Position numbers and translations under genes: made by a program. Below the pieces are notes generated by a model. The model was not told the DNA's origin and made no database searches. It worked only from the letters and a program-made list of their open reading frames with translations. A stretch of 64,000 nucleotides of DNA, taken from positions 64,252,336-64,316,335 of the forward strand of contig OY997592.1 of the NCBI GenBank assembly GCA_963921825.1, read 5' to 3'. Shown here piece by piece: positions 12,054 through 23,510 of this stretch. Each line of letters begins with the position of its first letter. Positions within the stretch are counted from its first letter, which is position 1. The stretch is from Erodium maritimum. Taxonomy: Eukaryota; Streptophyta; Magnoliopsida; Geraniales; Geraniaceae.

Positions 12054-12725
12054 AAACACACAACAAGTCAGACATTACCATGACAACACTCAACAAGAGG
12101 TAACACACAGTCATGATCGATCATCAAAGGTTACCCAACTAGTGATATCGTACTTACCGTCGACACTTACTCACATACCACCAATCAAACCAAAGTATAA
12201 GTCAATTCATCCATATCCCCACATTAATGAAGACATTACGTTCACCTTCTTCTCAAGGATTGAACGGTTTTAGGTACTTCGCGTGCACCTCATCCTCGCG
12301 CTCCCACGTCGACTCTGGGCGATCCATATCCGCTCACGATCCGCGCGACGCCTCAATCGTCTCTCGAACAACTCAGGACCAACAAAGGTCAACTCTTAAC
12401 CCTCACCTGCGCCCCGCATGGGCAATTGACCCGACCTACCATGCAATGCTTCGTACGGTGCCATCTTGTTACTGGCCTGGAAGCTTGTGGTAGTCGCCCT
12501 CGGCTAACTGTTTCCGGACTCCATCGGGAGGTGCTCTCACTTCTACTGTGCAATCGTATTGGTTGTACTAGTCCCCGCTGGACGTTGGCGTTCGGCCTTC
12601 ACTTGTTGACAATGATACGTCTCGATACGAACTCTGCACTCGCTCTCCGCATCCTGCTCCATACCAACGACAAACAGGCTAGGGCTAGGGTTCTTCTCTC
12701 AAACACGAGAGAGCTATTCTAGACT

Positions 12726-13215
12726 CACTCTTCGTTATATGTCTCTTATAACCTTCACTAGTTAAAATTTAGTTTTGTAAGTTTCTTTAATGTTCAAATG
12801 ACAAATTCTCGATGTTTACTCCATTTATTTTCATTTTAATAAACCCATGCATACGTTTGCCATTACCTACCTCAATAACCTGATGAACCACTTACCAAAC
12901 AATAACAACCTAAACTTAGAAACTAGTTTAGTACCACAATTAAACGTATATATGTATTCGAAGAATCTTATAAATGATAATAAGATTCTAACATCATCTT
13001 CACCGACAATGTATCAAGAAAGAAAAGGACAATCATCTGTTATATTTAATTTCCAATTAATTAAAAAGACAAATGTCAATATTATCCATAACGGTTGTTA
13101 CGCGCATCAAATTCAAATATTCCAATCTATGCGGTCGGTGCACATATTGACACGTCTCGAATTGTTTGGAAAATAGAAAAAAAATGTAAATTCAGTTACA
13201 AAACTATGAAATTAA
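12726..13215. other. AT-rich spacer
   Basis: This interval is AT-rich. A 109-codon frame at 12847-13176 has no recognisable domain, has AT-driven Asn/Ile composition and is probably chance. Confidence 0.4.
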
Positions 13216-13228
13216 TAAATTAAAAATC

Positions 13229-14021
13229 ACAAATCCTAGTTTTCTCTAAGACAGGGTCATCGTACGAAGAAAAAGATTATGATTATAAATGTGGTCTCTA
13301 CCATGACTTATGCCATAATTCTGCTTCTATTTTATTTACATCCTCTCTCATAGGCCATATGAGCTTTGTTAGGGTTTCTTTTGAGTCGTTTTTAGCCACT
13401 GCAATGTTGGCTCCCTCTCGTCACCAACGAAGCGTATCCCGATTTTGTTCGGTTCCCCCTTTACAAATCTGATGGTTATCGTCTGGCTCTCCTCGGTATC
13501 GATCGGTCTCACCGCCTCGGAGCCCTACGATATCCATGAATCAGGTCCTCTTTTCTGATCGACCCCCTCCATTTTTGAAGCCGATGTCGTCGTCCTTGAT
13601 GTCATCGTCGTCGTCTCTAAAGCCGCCACCGACACGCCCTTCTCCTTGGCCTCCACCACCGCACCCTCCTCGACCCCTTTCTCGATTATGGATCGGGCTA
13701 ATCGAGTGGGTCTTTTTTATTCTATATGATTTCGTTTTTGTAGGGTCAAAACTAACGAGCAGAGATTCAGGAACTTCTTTGAAACTGTGAAAGCAGGTTT
13801 GGTCGCACTCTACAGAGTATACATCGTTTAGGCAATACCTTGAACAATTATAGTCAGTTTCGTCATAATTTAGTTTTAGCTTGCCTCTATGGCTTTTTCA
13901 ACACCGTTTGTAACCATTCAATTGTGTTAAAGTTAGTTGTAAAGAGACCTTCTGGGGCTCAATTCTGAGTACCAGTTCTCTTTATTTTCGAATGAAACAT
14001 ATGCATCTTTTAGTCAAAAAT
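13229..14021 (+). mobile_element. Short retroposon, 0.79 kb, probable TSD
   Basis: The segment is bounded by TAAATTAAAAATC at 13216-13228 and 14022-14034. It ends with a short A-rich tail (TAGTCAAAAA). The interior is pyrimidine-rich and Pro/Ser-codon-rich at its 5' half, like LINE 5' UTRs here, with no RT or endonuclease. The duplicated sequence is AT-rich, so a chance match is possible and confidence is limited. Confidence 0.5.
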
Positions 14022-14096
14022 TAAATTAAAAATCCAACTATATTATTTCTTCATCTTAACATAAACGTATCAATTGGTTTTTACCAACGGAGCTTG

Positions 14097-15267
14097 TAGA
14101 TGATATATGACATTTCTTGTATAGTATCTCTCTCCTCTCTCTAACCTCTCCCAAACCCTAGACCTTCGTCGTCACTCCTCTTACTTGCTGCTCTACTGGT
14201 GACGGCCATGACCTCTGGTCATAGTTGTCGTCGGTGGAAATCAAACCTCCCCCGTCTCTCCTCTCTCTTCTTCTTCTTCTTCTTTTTCCGCTTCCCCCCT
14301 TTCTTCTCTGGCCCTCGCCTCCTCTCGTATCTTCTCTCCTTTGGTGGCCTCTTCAGATCTATCAGTGGGAGGCTTTTCCTCACCGATTTGGTGGAGTTAG
14401 CTGTAGATTTGGGGTGCTCGCCTTCGTTCTCATCTTCCTCTCTTCGATTTCGGTCCCTGCCAAGCCACCACACCCGTTTTCTCTTGGCCTTGGATCTGGC
14501 TTTCTAGGCCTCTGGCTGGGCATCAATCGGGGTTACAGGTTGGTACTCCCCCTCCTCTCTTCTTCTCTTTCCTCTTCCTCTCGTTTCCATCACCTTCAAC
14601 TTCTCCGCCCCAACCTTCTTATCCTGGATCTAGGGTTCGAACCGTAATTTGGTCGCTTTCTACCCCCTGAAGCTTGGTTCCCCTGTTTTGGTTCTTTACC
14701 CTCTCTCCTCTCGTCCAGTCGAGATCCGAGATTTTACAGCCGATCTCTCCTCCGGGATCATCGCGGGTGTTGGCTCTGGCGGGGTATTGTTCCAATATCC
14801 GAGCAGTGTTGGTGGTTCTTTGCTTTGGATGGTGGTGGGGCGATTTGGGCGTCTTTTCGTTGTTGTCTGCAGGGCTTGACTCCTCCCCTCGTCTTTCCGA
14901 TGACGACAAAGGATGTCAAGCCTCTACTCTTCATGATGGTGTTGGCCACGGGAGTGTCGTGAGGTGTTGAGTTGATTGTGGTGGTGGCGTCTTCGTCTTT
15001 GGTTCCTGAAGGCTAATCGAAGGAGCGGTTATGTGGGTGAAGATTTCCTCTTCTGTTGTCTATTTTCTTCTGTTTCTGTTCTTTATGTGTGGTAAATCAG
15101 GGTATAGGAACCTGTTAGACCCTTCGTGTTCTTCATGTGTGGTAAATCTGGGTATAGGTTCATGTTACACCATCTTCTTTCTCTGTAATTGGTTGTATTT
15201 GTGGGATTCATCCCTTATTCTTGCCTGTAATGGCTAGAATTCTTCTAATTTGCTGATAAAAAAAATT
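14097..15267 (+). mobile_element. LINE-derived retroposon, 1.17 kb, 12-bp TSD
   Basis: The element is flanked by the 12-bp duplication CAACGGAGCTTG (14085-14096 and 15268-15279). It ends TTTGCTGATAAAAAAAATT, the same tail as the LINE ending near 3390. The first 500 bp are CT-rich, with CCAAACCCTAGACC near the start, as in plant LINE 5' UTRs. No ORF1, endonuclease or RT motif is present. The frames inside (for example 14225-14647) are Ser/Leu/Pro low-complexity and probably not translated. A complete insertion with both ends and no enzymes must have been mobilised in trans. Confidence 0.8.
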
Positions 15268-15344
15268 CAACGGAGCTTGCAAAACACAAAATAAATTGGG
15301 TATATTTTACTTGAATGTTTGGTCATTTTTTAGCATAATATATT

Positions 15345-16010
15345 ATATTTTATTGATTTGAAAATGGAAAAATCATAACGATTATACAATAGTGGGAATA
15401 ATTTATACGATAAGATAAAGTTTCGTTGACATTCGGAACACTAATCCTATAACTGAATGCTTGGTACTATTAAAGATAATTGTAAGAGATGGTTCCCTAT
15501 GTTGACATTCATTAGTGTAAGAATTCCAGGAGAATTTCCCCATCTCGACTTATACATACTCGTGTTGTTTTGACAGTCGACCAAAGAGTATGCTAAGGAA
15601 AGGAGGAAGCTGAGGAACAGGTGGAAACCATTCCTTGTAGGTCAGGGTGTGGCTTCTCTAAGACACCACGTGGGTTCTTAGAGGTCTCATGATAACCAGC
15701 AAGGCTAATTTGCAAGCCTCGCTTCTGCCCCAATGGGGGCAAAATCCATACCCGGGACAATGTAGTCATCTTATCTGTGCAGAGAGAGATATCGTGACCT
15801 CTTGACCCCTTAGGGGAAATGTGGTCATGGGTTTTCTCTGCTTTCTCGTCATGATTGTCCTAGGTTCCAAGATCATCTCTTCGAACCATTGAGTGATGAT
15901 GACTTCCTTTCTAGCTTGGGTTTCATCTGGGTGATGCAGATTAGGGCGTACGTCCACCATAATACGAATCCCAAAAAACATCATTTGCGCCCGCGACGTT
16001 TCTCGACTGT
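15345..16010 (-). mobile_element. Degraded LINE remnant, minus strand
   Basis: The low-coordinate end (15400-15470) resembles the 3' end of the minus-strand LINE at 42240-42340: both contain a TTCGGA...AACAC/GTTGATCCTATAA-like block followed outward by an AT-rich tail. The body (15550-16010) has only broken frames, such as 15984-15766, which match no domain I recognise. No TSD was found. The rest of 15280-16457 is AT-rich spacer. Confidence 0.35.
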
Positions 16011-16469
16011 TATGGACTTCCCATCAAACAACACGTTACCAAATAAAGCAAAACGTAATTAATTGGGTGGCTAATCTTCCTTTGTCGGCGCCTTTCTTTC
16101 GTGATACCATTTTGTTTCATTTTTCCTGGCCGGTGTTTCATCATACTATGGATGGTTATTTAATCCTTCCAAAAACCGATTGAATTTGCTGGATCTTGCT
16201 GGGTAACATTTATTTCGACAGTAATTGTTATGTTAATTTAAAGTAATCATTCTCCATATATATGTTTTCAGTAGATATGACACATTAAATTAAGATACTA
16301 CTTTACTTAAATAAGTATTCGTATTGATCAACAAAACCCTACTTATAATTAAACTCTTGAATGGTTATATTATAAGACAGAGAGGCACATTCCTAATTTG
16401 GAGTAAGACTTTATTGAAAAGCTCTGTTTTGTGTTATTTTAATATCAGGGATATTAGTGTAATGTTTGA

Positions 16470-18050
16470 GTTTTTTTTTTTTTGGAAAGCTAGCATATAT
16501 TGAAAATCTCAAAACTTTGAGAACAAAGTCAGGAGAAAGAGAAACGAATCCCCTCATACAAACAAGAGCACTGGTATCAAAACCAGTCTCAAAACAATCC
16601 CAACACGGGGAGATAAACAGAGAGAAGGTCTCAGTACCAGATAATACAACCTTTAAGCAGCAAACACGACCAACACGGTCGAGGAAACTATACCCAACAA
16701 GGGGCTAATACGAAACTAAAACCAGTCTAATAACTAGATACAACAGTGAAGTTCAAATCAAAACAAACAACCGGTCTAATACCTAGATCCCAACCATTGA
16801 GCACCAAAAACAACAATCGACAACCGCACCAAGCACTTCCGACAACCACAAAAACCGACAAGTGTAATACACCCCAAACTCATCCGGTCCCCCAACTCAA
16901 GGAGTCGGAAGGCTCAGACACGCCGACGGCCAACACCGTTAACGGCAGAGAGGACCAGTGACAAAAATCACCGGGTCTCAGTCCCCAAGCTTCAGAAACA
17001 AGTCGACTTCAACAAAGGTCAGCAGACCTATAACAACCCGTCGGAGGCCAACACCAAGTACCCGACGGGCCCCCTACTAAACTAGAGTAGGGGCAAACTA
17101 GAAGTACGACGAGGAACTTAAACTCGGGACCAAGTAGTGTACAACCTGACAGATTAATGTGGCAATTAACCATACCATTTGGGACTCGCCCGGAAGAAAG
17201 TTGGTCGGAGTAGTTGGCCGGAGTAGTGACTCGGTCAGCAAAACCTCCGGAACATAACGGAACCGCAACAACTCCAACACCAGTGGCAACCCAACAACCT
17301 CATCGATTCCCCGGAGAGTGAAGTTCGGACCCTGTAGCTATTATAAGCACTTAATCCCAACACAGCCTCATGGCTGGAACACAGGCTCGAAATAGAAAAA
17401 TCCGAAAACAGAGAGGAGAAGCAAACTTGTGCCAAAAGTCCCAACAGATCACCGGAGAAGCCAGAGGAGGAGAACCGAGTCAGGAAAACTGATCGGGAAC
17501 CAAATGTCGACCGACGAAGACGAAACAGAAACCGATCCCACGATCTACCAAAAGAAACGCGTCCCACTGAAAACGGCTTCGAGACGTCGAAGGCCACCGG
17601 AGCGAGGCAGAGGAAACCAGTAGCACAATTCTCACACCAAACCCGATAACCCCAGGAGACCGGCTGCAAAAATCTAGATCTGCCTCAATCAGCACCACCA
17701 AGGGTCGGGAAAGAGGTCACACTACAAATCAGACCAAGCACGTCGGAGACGAAGAAGTAGAGAGCCAGTGAAGAAACCCAGGCAAAGAAGAGCTTGTCCA
17801 CTAGATCTGGTGGCCGGAGCTTCAGTGGTTGACTGCAAGGCGAGGTAACGACTGAAGAGCAAACAGATCGGAGAGAAAACAAAGGGAAAAAGGGGGAAGA
17901 AGGTAGAAGGAGGAGAGGGAGTTTGCCGAAGGTTCACCGAGCCCGGAGGGCAGGTAACCCACCGGCGGCGGCCAGGTATGAAGAGGGGAGACCAAGGGTT
18001 TCACTGTAGATGTAGAGAGCGTTTTTTACGTTTTGTAATTTCTTGAATTT
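16470..18050 (-). mobile_element. LINE-derived retroposon, 1.58 kb, minus strand, 12-bp TSD
   Basis: The duplication TGTAATGTTTGA lies at 16458-16469 and 18051-18062. On the minus strand the element ends in poly-A (poly-T at 16471-16483 on the plus strand). It carries two GGCCAACACC motifs (about 16926 and 17046) also seen in the elements at 3524-4720 and 18640-25150. The 5' half yields only Ser/Arg-rich low-complexity frames and no RT is present. Both ends are intact, so it inserted as a complete 1.58-kb unit. Confidence 0.8.
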
Positions 18051-18062
18051 TGTAATGTTTGA

Positions 18063-18600
18063 ATTGAACTCTTGAGGATGGAAATAAAAATTGTATGATG
18101 ATGATGGCTGATTCTATGTCAACTTAGTAACATATACCACAAAGAGAGAAAGAAAACAAGCGGCTCTGTAGAACCCTAACACCACCGCGCAAAAGGAGAT
18201 GGCTTTGGTCATGGCTCCTCTCTTCTTCATCCCAGTAACAATCGTACGGTTCTCACCCTGTGGTGTTGTTTACGTAAACAATTTTGTTTGGATGAAGTTT
18301 TCAAAGCCTTGTATGCAAAGTTCTTTTGCAACGGGTCAGGTCGACGGCGGCGGTAATGGGAGGAGGATCAACCTCTTTTTCCTCTCTTTCGGCCACGCTC
18401 GTTGTGTCTCCCTCTTCTCGATCACTGTCATGGTTCATTCCGAGATTGCAACGTCGACGACATGGGTGTAGTGGCGTCGGTTCGCTCCGAGAGTGCACCG
18501 ACGACGGCGACGACGTCTGCCCTAACGGCGACAGGGATGGTTGGACCTCCGGCTGCTCGGTCGAGGGCTGTCCCAACAAGGGGAGTAACTTAATACATGA
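18063..18600 (+). mobile_element. Probable LINE 5'-region remnant
   Basis: From about 18130 the plus strand resembles the 5' end of a plant LINE: a GTAGAACCCTAACACC start and then CG-rich DNA with frames such as 18326-18652. No terminal repeat, tail or TSD was found. The right boundary with the next minus-strand element is uncertain. Confidence 0.3.
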
Positions 18601-18896
18601 AAGAGTGTTCCTATACAAGGAACCTTGGCATCCCAACATGAGAGAAAACTAGACAATGTAGGTCTTAAAAACCAGATTTTACAACCATGAAGCGCAAAAC
18701 AAGAAAAGGTAAAAGGTCCTAACATCTGAATTTTACAATCATGTAGCGCACAAAAACAAATAGGTCTCAAACCCTTATTTTTCAACCATTAAGCACAAGC
18801 GATACTGACATAAAACCAACCAACAACCTAAGAAAGTAGAGAGCACCCTGTCTCATTAGGACCATCAACTTGTCACACAGATTGGAAGACGAGCAC

Positions 18897-19093
18897 TGTT
18901 ACTACACTACTTGTTTAGCTGTATTAGGAGTCTGTATTAGATATCTACATACTATAGATAGAGATGCATATACTATAGATACAGCTTAGTATAGTAGAGA
19001 TAAAAGTCTTCACTTCTATCTCTATCTTCTATTGTGTATATATACGAACACTAATCATGTGTTTAATATATTGAAATACATTTTACACAAACA
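18897..19093 (+). repeat. Copia 5' LTR, 197 bp
   Basis: The LTR begins TGTTACTACACTAC and ends TTTTACACAAACA. It contains a TATA-like TGTATATATAC at 19034-19044. The last 80 bases are essentially identical to the 3' LTR. About three substitutions and one 4-bp indel separate the 147 comparable bases, suggesting a moderately old insertion. Confidence 0.92.
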
Positions 19094-19105
19094 TGGTATC
19101 AGAGC
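19094..19105 (+). other. Primer binding site, initiator tRNA-Met
   Basis: TGGTATCAGAGC directly follows the 5' LTR. It is complementary to the 3' end of plant initiator tRNA-Met, the standard primer for copia elements. Confidence 0.92.
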
Positions 19106-19224
19106 CTCTCCTCTGAAACCTATATTGCTTCCGCTTCTTTCCTACTTTTTCTTGTTTTCGATTCCTATTTTGCAGCACCTCTCTACGCTGCCACACGGTC
19201 CGGCTTTTATTTTGCAGATCTCTC

Positions 19225-22200
19225 ATGGCGATAGTTACCTTCCAAAGCACGCCTGCGATGTCCACCGCACCGACGATCTCTCATTCTCTGCCCATCAAGC
19301 TGACATCCTCTTGGAATTATGTCGCGTGGAAGACCCAATTCCTTCCGCTTCTCAACTATCACAAGCTTCATGGATTGGTGTTAGGTACTGATCGCAGCCC
19401 ACCGTCCACCATTCTCACCACAGGTGAAACCCCAACACAAATTCCGAATCCGGCTCACGATCAGTGGCAACAACGGGATCAACTCTTGTTTTCTTGGATT
19501 ATTTCCTCCCTCTCCGAGACAGCCTTTTCTCACATCATTGGAAAGGCTACTTCGTATGAGGCATGGACAACATTAACTAGTGCTTTCGGTTCAGTATCTC
19601 CCAATCGGCAGCTTCAATTGCATATTGAGCTCCAATCCCTTCGTCGTAATGACCAATCTGTATCTGATTATCTCCAACAAGCCAAAGGCTTGGCTGATGA
19701 ACTAGGTGTCGCAGGCCGGGTCATCACTGATGCAGAGTTTAATGCGATTATCTATCGCAATATTGGGACTGATTATCATGGCATCATCTCATCCATTGTC
19801 CAACGTGCTATGCCGGTCACGTTTCCTGAGCTCCATGGACAACTTCTGGCTCATGAAATACTCCTTCGTCACTCGGCCGAACCTCCTCTGGCGAACATGG
19901 TGGAAAAGGGTCGTGGCAGCTCTGCTTCATCACCGCTTGCCTATCACAGGGCGTCCCCATCTCATGGGCCGTCTCGTGTCCCTCAGGGCCGCCGCCGGAA
20001 CTCTGGCCCATGCCAAATTTGTGGCTATCGGAATCATACAGCGGACAAATGCCGTAGGCGCTACCAACAGCAGCAGGGTTTCCAGCAGGCTCCTCAGGCG
20101 CACATGAGCATGGTTCATCATCCCATTCCTATGCACCAACAGGTTGGATATCCTCAATCGCATCTGTCCACCTACCATGATCAGCTCGGCGCTCCACTGA
20201 TGCCACAATATCACACTTGGTACCCTGATACTGCTGCTACACATCACATGATGACTGATGCTTCCCAACTTCACAACTCCTCGACATATCATGGTCCGGA
20301 TCAAGTGACGATGGGTAATGGTCAGAGAGCCCCAATTCTTCACTCTGGTAATGGTTCCTGTTTCTCCATACTTACTGGCTCTAAGTTTCGGTTACGGAAT
20401 GTCCTACATGTCCCATCTTTGCATAAAGCATTACTTTCAATTAAACGATTCACCCATGATAACAACTGTTTCTTTGAGTTTTGGCCTAATCAGTTTTTTT
20501 GTCAAAGATCAGGTCACAAAGGCGACCCTATTGCAAGGACGGAGTAATGGCGACTTGTATGAATTGCCCCAGTCTTCTACACCAATCGCTTGTCTTGCTG
20601 CAACTTCCACACCTATGGATTGGCATGTTCGCTTGGGGCACCCCTCTGCACGCACCACAGCTGCTATTCTTCGGTCTCATCAGTTAGGCGTCTCTAGTTT
20701 TAGGTCATTAGCTCCCATTTCTCACTGTGAGGCATGCCACTTTGGCAAACTCACTCGTTTACCGTCCCCTAGTGTCACTCATACTACTACTAAACCATTT
20801 CAGTTGGTACACTCTGATGTTTGGGGCCCTGCTCCGGTTTTATCAATAAATTGTCATCGTTATTGTGTCTTATTTATTGATGATTTTACACGTTACACAT
20901 GGATTTATTGTATCAAGTTCAAAAGTGATGTGCCAACAATTTTTAAAAACTTTGAAGCCATGGTAACGCGTCAATTTAACTCCACCATTCAAAATTTTCA
21001 GTCAGATTGGGGTGGTGAATATCGCAAACTCAAACCGTACTTCCACTCTCAAGGACTTGCTCATCGTATCTCGTGTCCACATTTTCATCAACAGAATGGT
21101 CTAGATGAACGAAAGATACGTCACGTTGTGGACACATGCCTCACACTCCTTGCACATGGTAAGGTTCCTCTTCGGTTCTGGTCATATGCTTTTTTATCTG
21201 CTGTGAATTCTATTATCTTGCTACCTTCTCCTGTCATAGGTAATCGCTCCCCACACTTGAGTTTGTTTTCGTTTAATCCTCGGTACACTGATACCCATCC
21301 ATTTGGCTGTGCTGTCTACCCTTATCTTAGACCATATTCTCCTCATAAATTCTCGTTTCGAACATCTCAATGTGTTTATTTGGGACCTGCTGCAGAACAT
21401 GCTGGATTTTACTGTCTAGATCCTATCACAAATAGAGTTTATATTGTTGTTCATGTGTCCTTTAATCATTCTTTGTTTCCATTCTCCTGCTTACTTCACC
21501 AACGCAGGCTTCTCATCACTCACAGCATCCATCTTCAACGATCATACAAGCACCACTACTCCCTCCTTGGCATGCAGGTACGTATGTGACTTCATCATTA
21601 CCCCCACATCCTCCCAGTCCCGTGCCCGAGCCAGTCCTACCACCTGTGTCTGCTGCACCTCCTTCACCTAAACCAGACCCACCTCCAACCGAATCAGACC
21701 CGCCTCCACCATCCACTGATCATGCACTATCCCGAGCACAATCCCCACCTGTGACAAGAACACATTCCATGCTTCTTCGACCAGCCCATAAACGTAGACC
21801 ACCTCGTGCGTATATTGCTCTTCGACCCCAACCCGATTACTTTGTTTCTGAGCCACGTACCTTTACTCAAGCCAGTAAGTTGTCGGTGTGGAAAACTGCT
21901 ATGGGTGAGGAAATTACTGCTCTGAAAGCCAATACTACATGGTCTCTTGTTCCGTGTCCTGTTAATGCTAATGTTGTTGATAATAAGTGGCTTTTCAGGA
22001 TAAAACGCAGGTCGGATGGTTCGAATGAGCGCTATAAAGCTCGGCTAGTTGCTCGGGGGTTCACTCAACAACAAGGCTTGGATTATCATGACACATTTAG
22101 CCCTGTTGTAAAAGCTACAACTATTCGGGTTTTGTTGGCACTTGCAGCGAAATTTCAGTGGCAGACTCGCCAGTTGGATGTCTCGAATGCTTTCTTGCAC

Positions 22201-23362
22201 GACACGCTTCAGGAGGTCATCTACATGAAGCAACCTCGGGTCTTTGAGGACCCGCGTCTCCCTGACCATGTGTGCAAGCTTCACAGATCACTATATGGCC
22301 TGAAGCAAGCACCGCAGGCTTGGTACTCTCGTCTCACTACATTCCTTCATGGCATCGACTTCACCTCCTCAGTGGCTGATCCTAGCTTATTATTCTATCG
22401 GCACCAGGATACTGTGATCTTTGTTATAATTTATGTCGATGACATCGTTGTTACTGGCTCCTCTCCGTCTTCCATCTCCACTATGATCACGAAGCTGCAA
22501 TCTGAATTTCCAGTCAAAGATCTCGGTCCCCTTCATTATTTTCTGGGCCTTGAGCTTCGATCGGATGCCTGTGTCCCAGACTCGCTACATTACTGATCTT
22601 CTAAAATAGTATGGAATGCAGGATGCCAAACCATGCTCTACGCCGATGACGGTTAGTCCCCTTTCGAAGCATGTCGGAATTCCATTACCTAGTGATGATG
22701 TTGTGTTATACAGAAAACTGATTGGTAGTCTGCAATACCTTGCGTTCACAAGACTAGACATTGCATTTTGTGTCAACAAACTCAGTCAGTTCATGCACTC
22801 CCCGACGGACATCCACTGGATGGCACTTAAGAGAGTTCTACGGTATCTCCGTGGTTCCATTGATCTTGGCCTCGCTTTTCCTCAAGACAATGACCTTCAG
22901 TTACATTGTTTCACTGACAATGATTGGGGTGGTGACCAAGATGATCGTCGATCCACTGGTGGATTTGCTATATTTCTCGGTCCCGCTCTCATCTCGTGGA
23001 CTTCCAAGAAACAAGCCACTATAGCTCGCTCCTCCACTGAAAGTGAATATAAGGCCATCGGAAATGCTACATCAGAACTCATTTGGCTTCGGTCACTATT
23101 TCGGGAAATTGGGATTTCTATCTCCTCTCCGACCTTATGGTGTGATAATATTGGCGCAACTTACCTCAGTGCAAACACTGTTTTTCATGCGCGGATGAAG
23201 CATATTGAATTAGACTTCCATTTTGTACGTGAGCAAGTGGCGCAAGGCAACATTGTGGTTCGTCACATTACTTCTACTATGCAGCTAGCGGATATAATGA
23301 CCAAACCTCTGCACATTGGTCGCTTCACTATCCTTCGAGACCGGCTTGCTCTCACCTCGTAG
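19225..23362 (+). pseudogene. Copia gag-pol polyprotein, broken
   Basis: Frame 1 from the ATG at 19225 gives a UBN2/gag-type capsid and a zinc knuckle (CQICGYRNHTADKC, C-x2-C-x4-H-x4-C). The protease site follows as DTAATHHM, with Ala where the family usually has Gly. Integrase follows with an H-x-C-x2-C end (CEACHFGKL) and VHSDVWGP. RT has YVDDIVVTG, and RNase H ends with STESEYKA. Frame shifts: a run of seven T at 20494-20500 moves frame 1 to frame 2 (six T would keep the frame). Another shift near 21480-21510 returns to frame 1, and a third near 22570 goes to frame 2. A TAG lies at 22607-22609. The final stop is at 23360-23362. Confidence 0.93.
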
Positions 23363-23363
23363 C

Positions 23364-23510
23364 ATCTACTATAGATAGAGATGCATATACTATAGATAGA
23401 GCTTAGTATAGTAGAGATAGAACTCTTCACTTCTATCTCTATCTTCTATTGTGTATATATACGAACACTAATCATGTGTTTAATATATTGAAATACATTT
23501 TACACAAACA
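23364..23510 (+). repeat. Copia 3' LTR, 5'-truncated
   Basis: This 147-bp segment aligns to 5' LTR positions from about 18945 to 19093. The first 48 or so bases of the LTR and the polypurine tract are absent: LTR sequence starts directly after the polyprotein stop codon. The outer TSD is perfect, so the loss happened after integration or arose in the donor RNA. Confidence 0.85.

Larger units (their letters stand above)
11402..12725 (-). mobile_element. Ty3/gypsy chromovirus internal remnant
   Basis: This is the 3' end of the internal region joined to the LTR at 8352-11401. The minus frame ending with the stop codon at 12255-12253 reads ...RPESTWEREDEVHAKYLKPF, the conserved end of the chromodomain in plant chromovirus polyproteins (TWERED). 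An untranslated stretch of about 840 bp follows, then the purine-rich TTTTAAAGGGGGTAGAT. Further upstream (12420-12725) the frame decays and integrase or RT cannot be recognised. The element is truncated: the other LTR is not in the window. Confidence 0.6.

Noticed and set aside
12847..13176. 109-codon frame in AT-rich DNA
   Set aside because: Its Asn/Ile/Leu composition follows base content, with no domain or neighbouring gene signals.
14225..14647. 140-codon Ser/Leu/Pro-rich frame
   Set aside because: It lies in the CT-rich 5' part of a TSD-bounded retroposon and looks like a by-product of low-complexity sequence.
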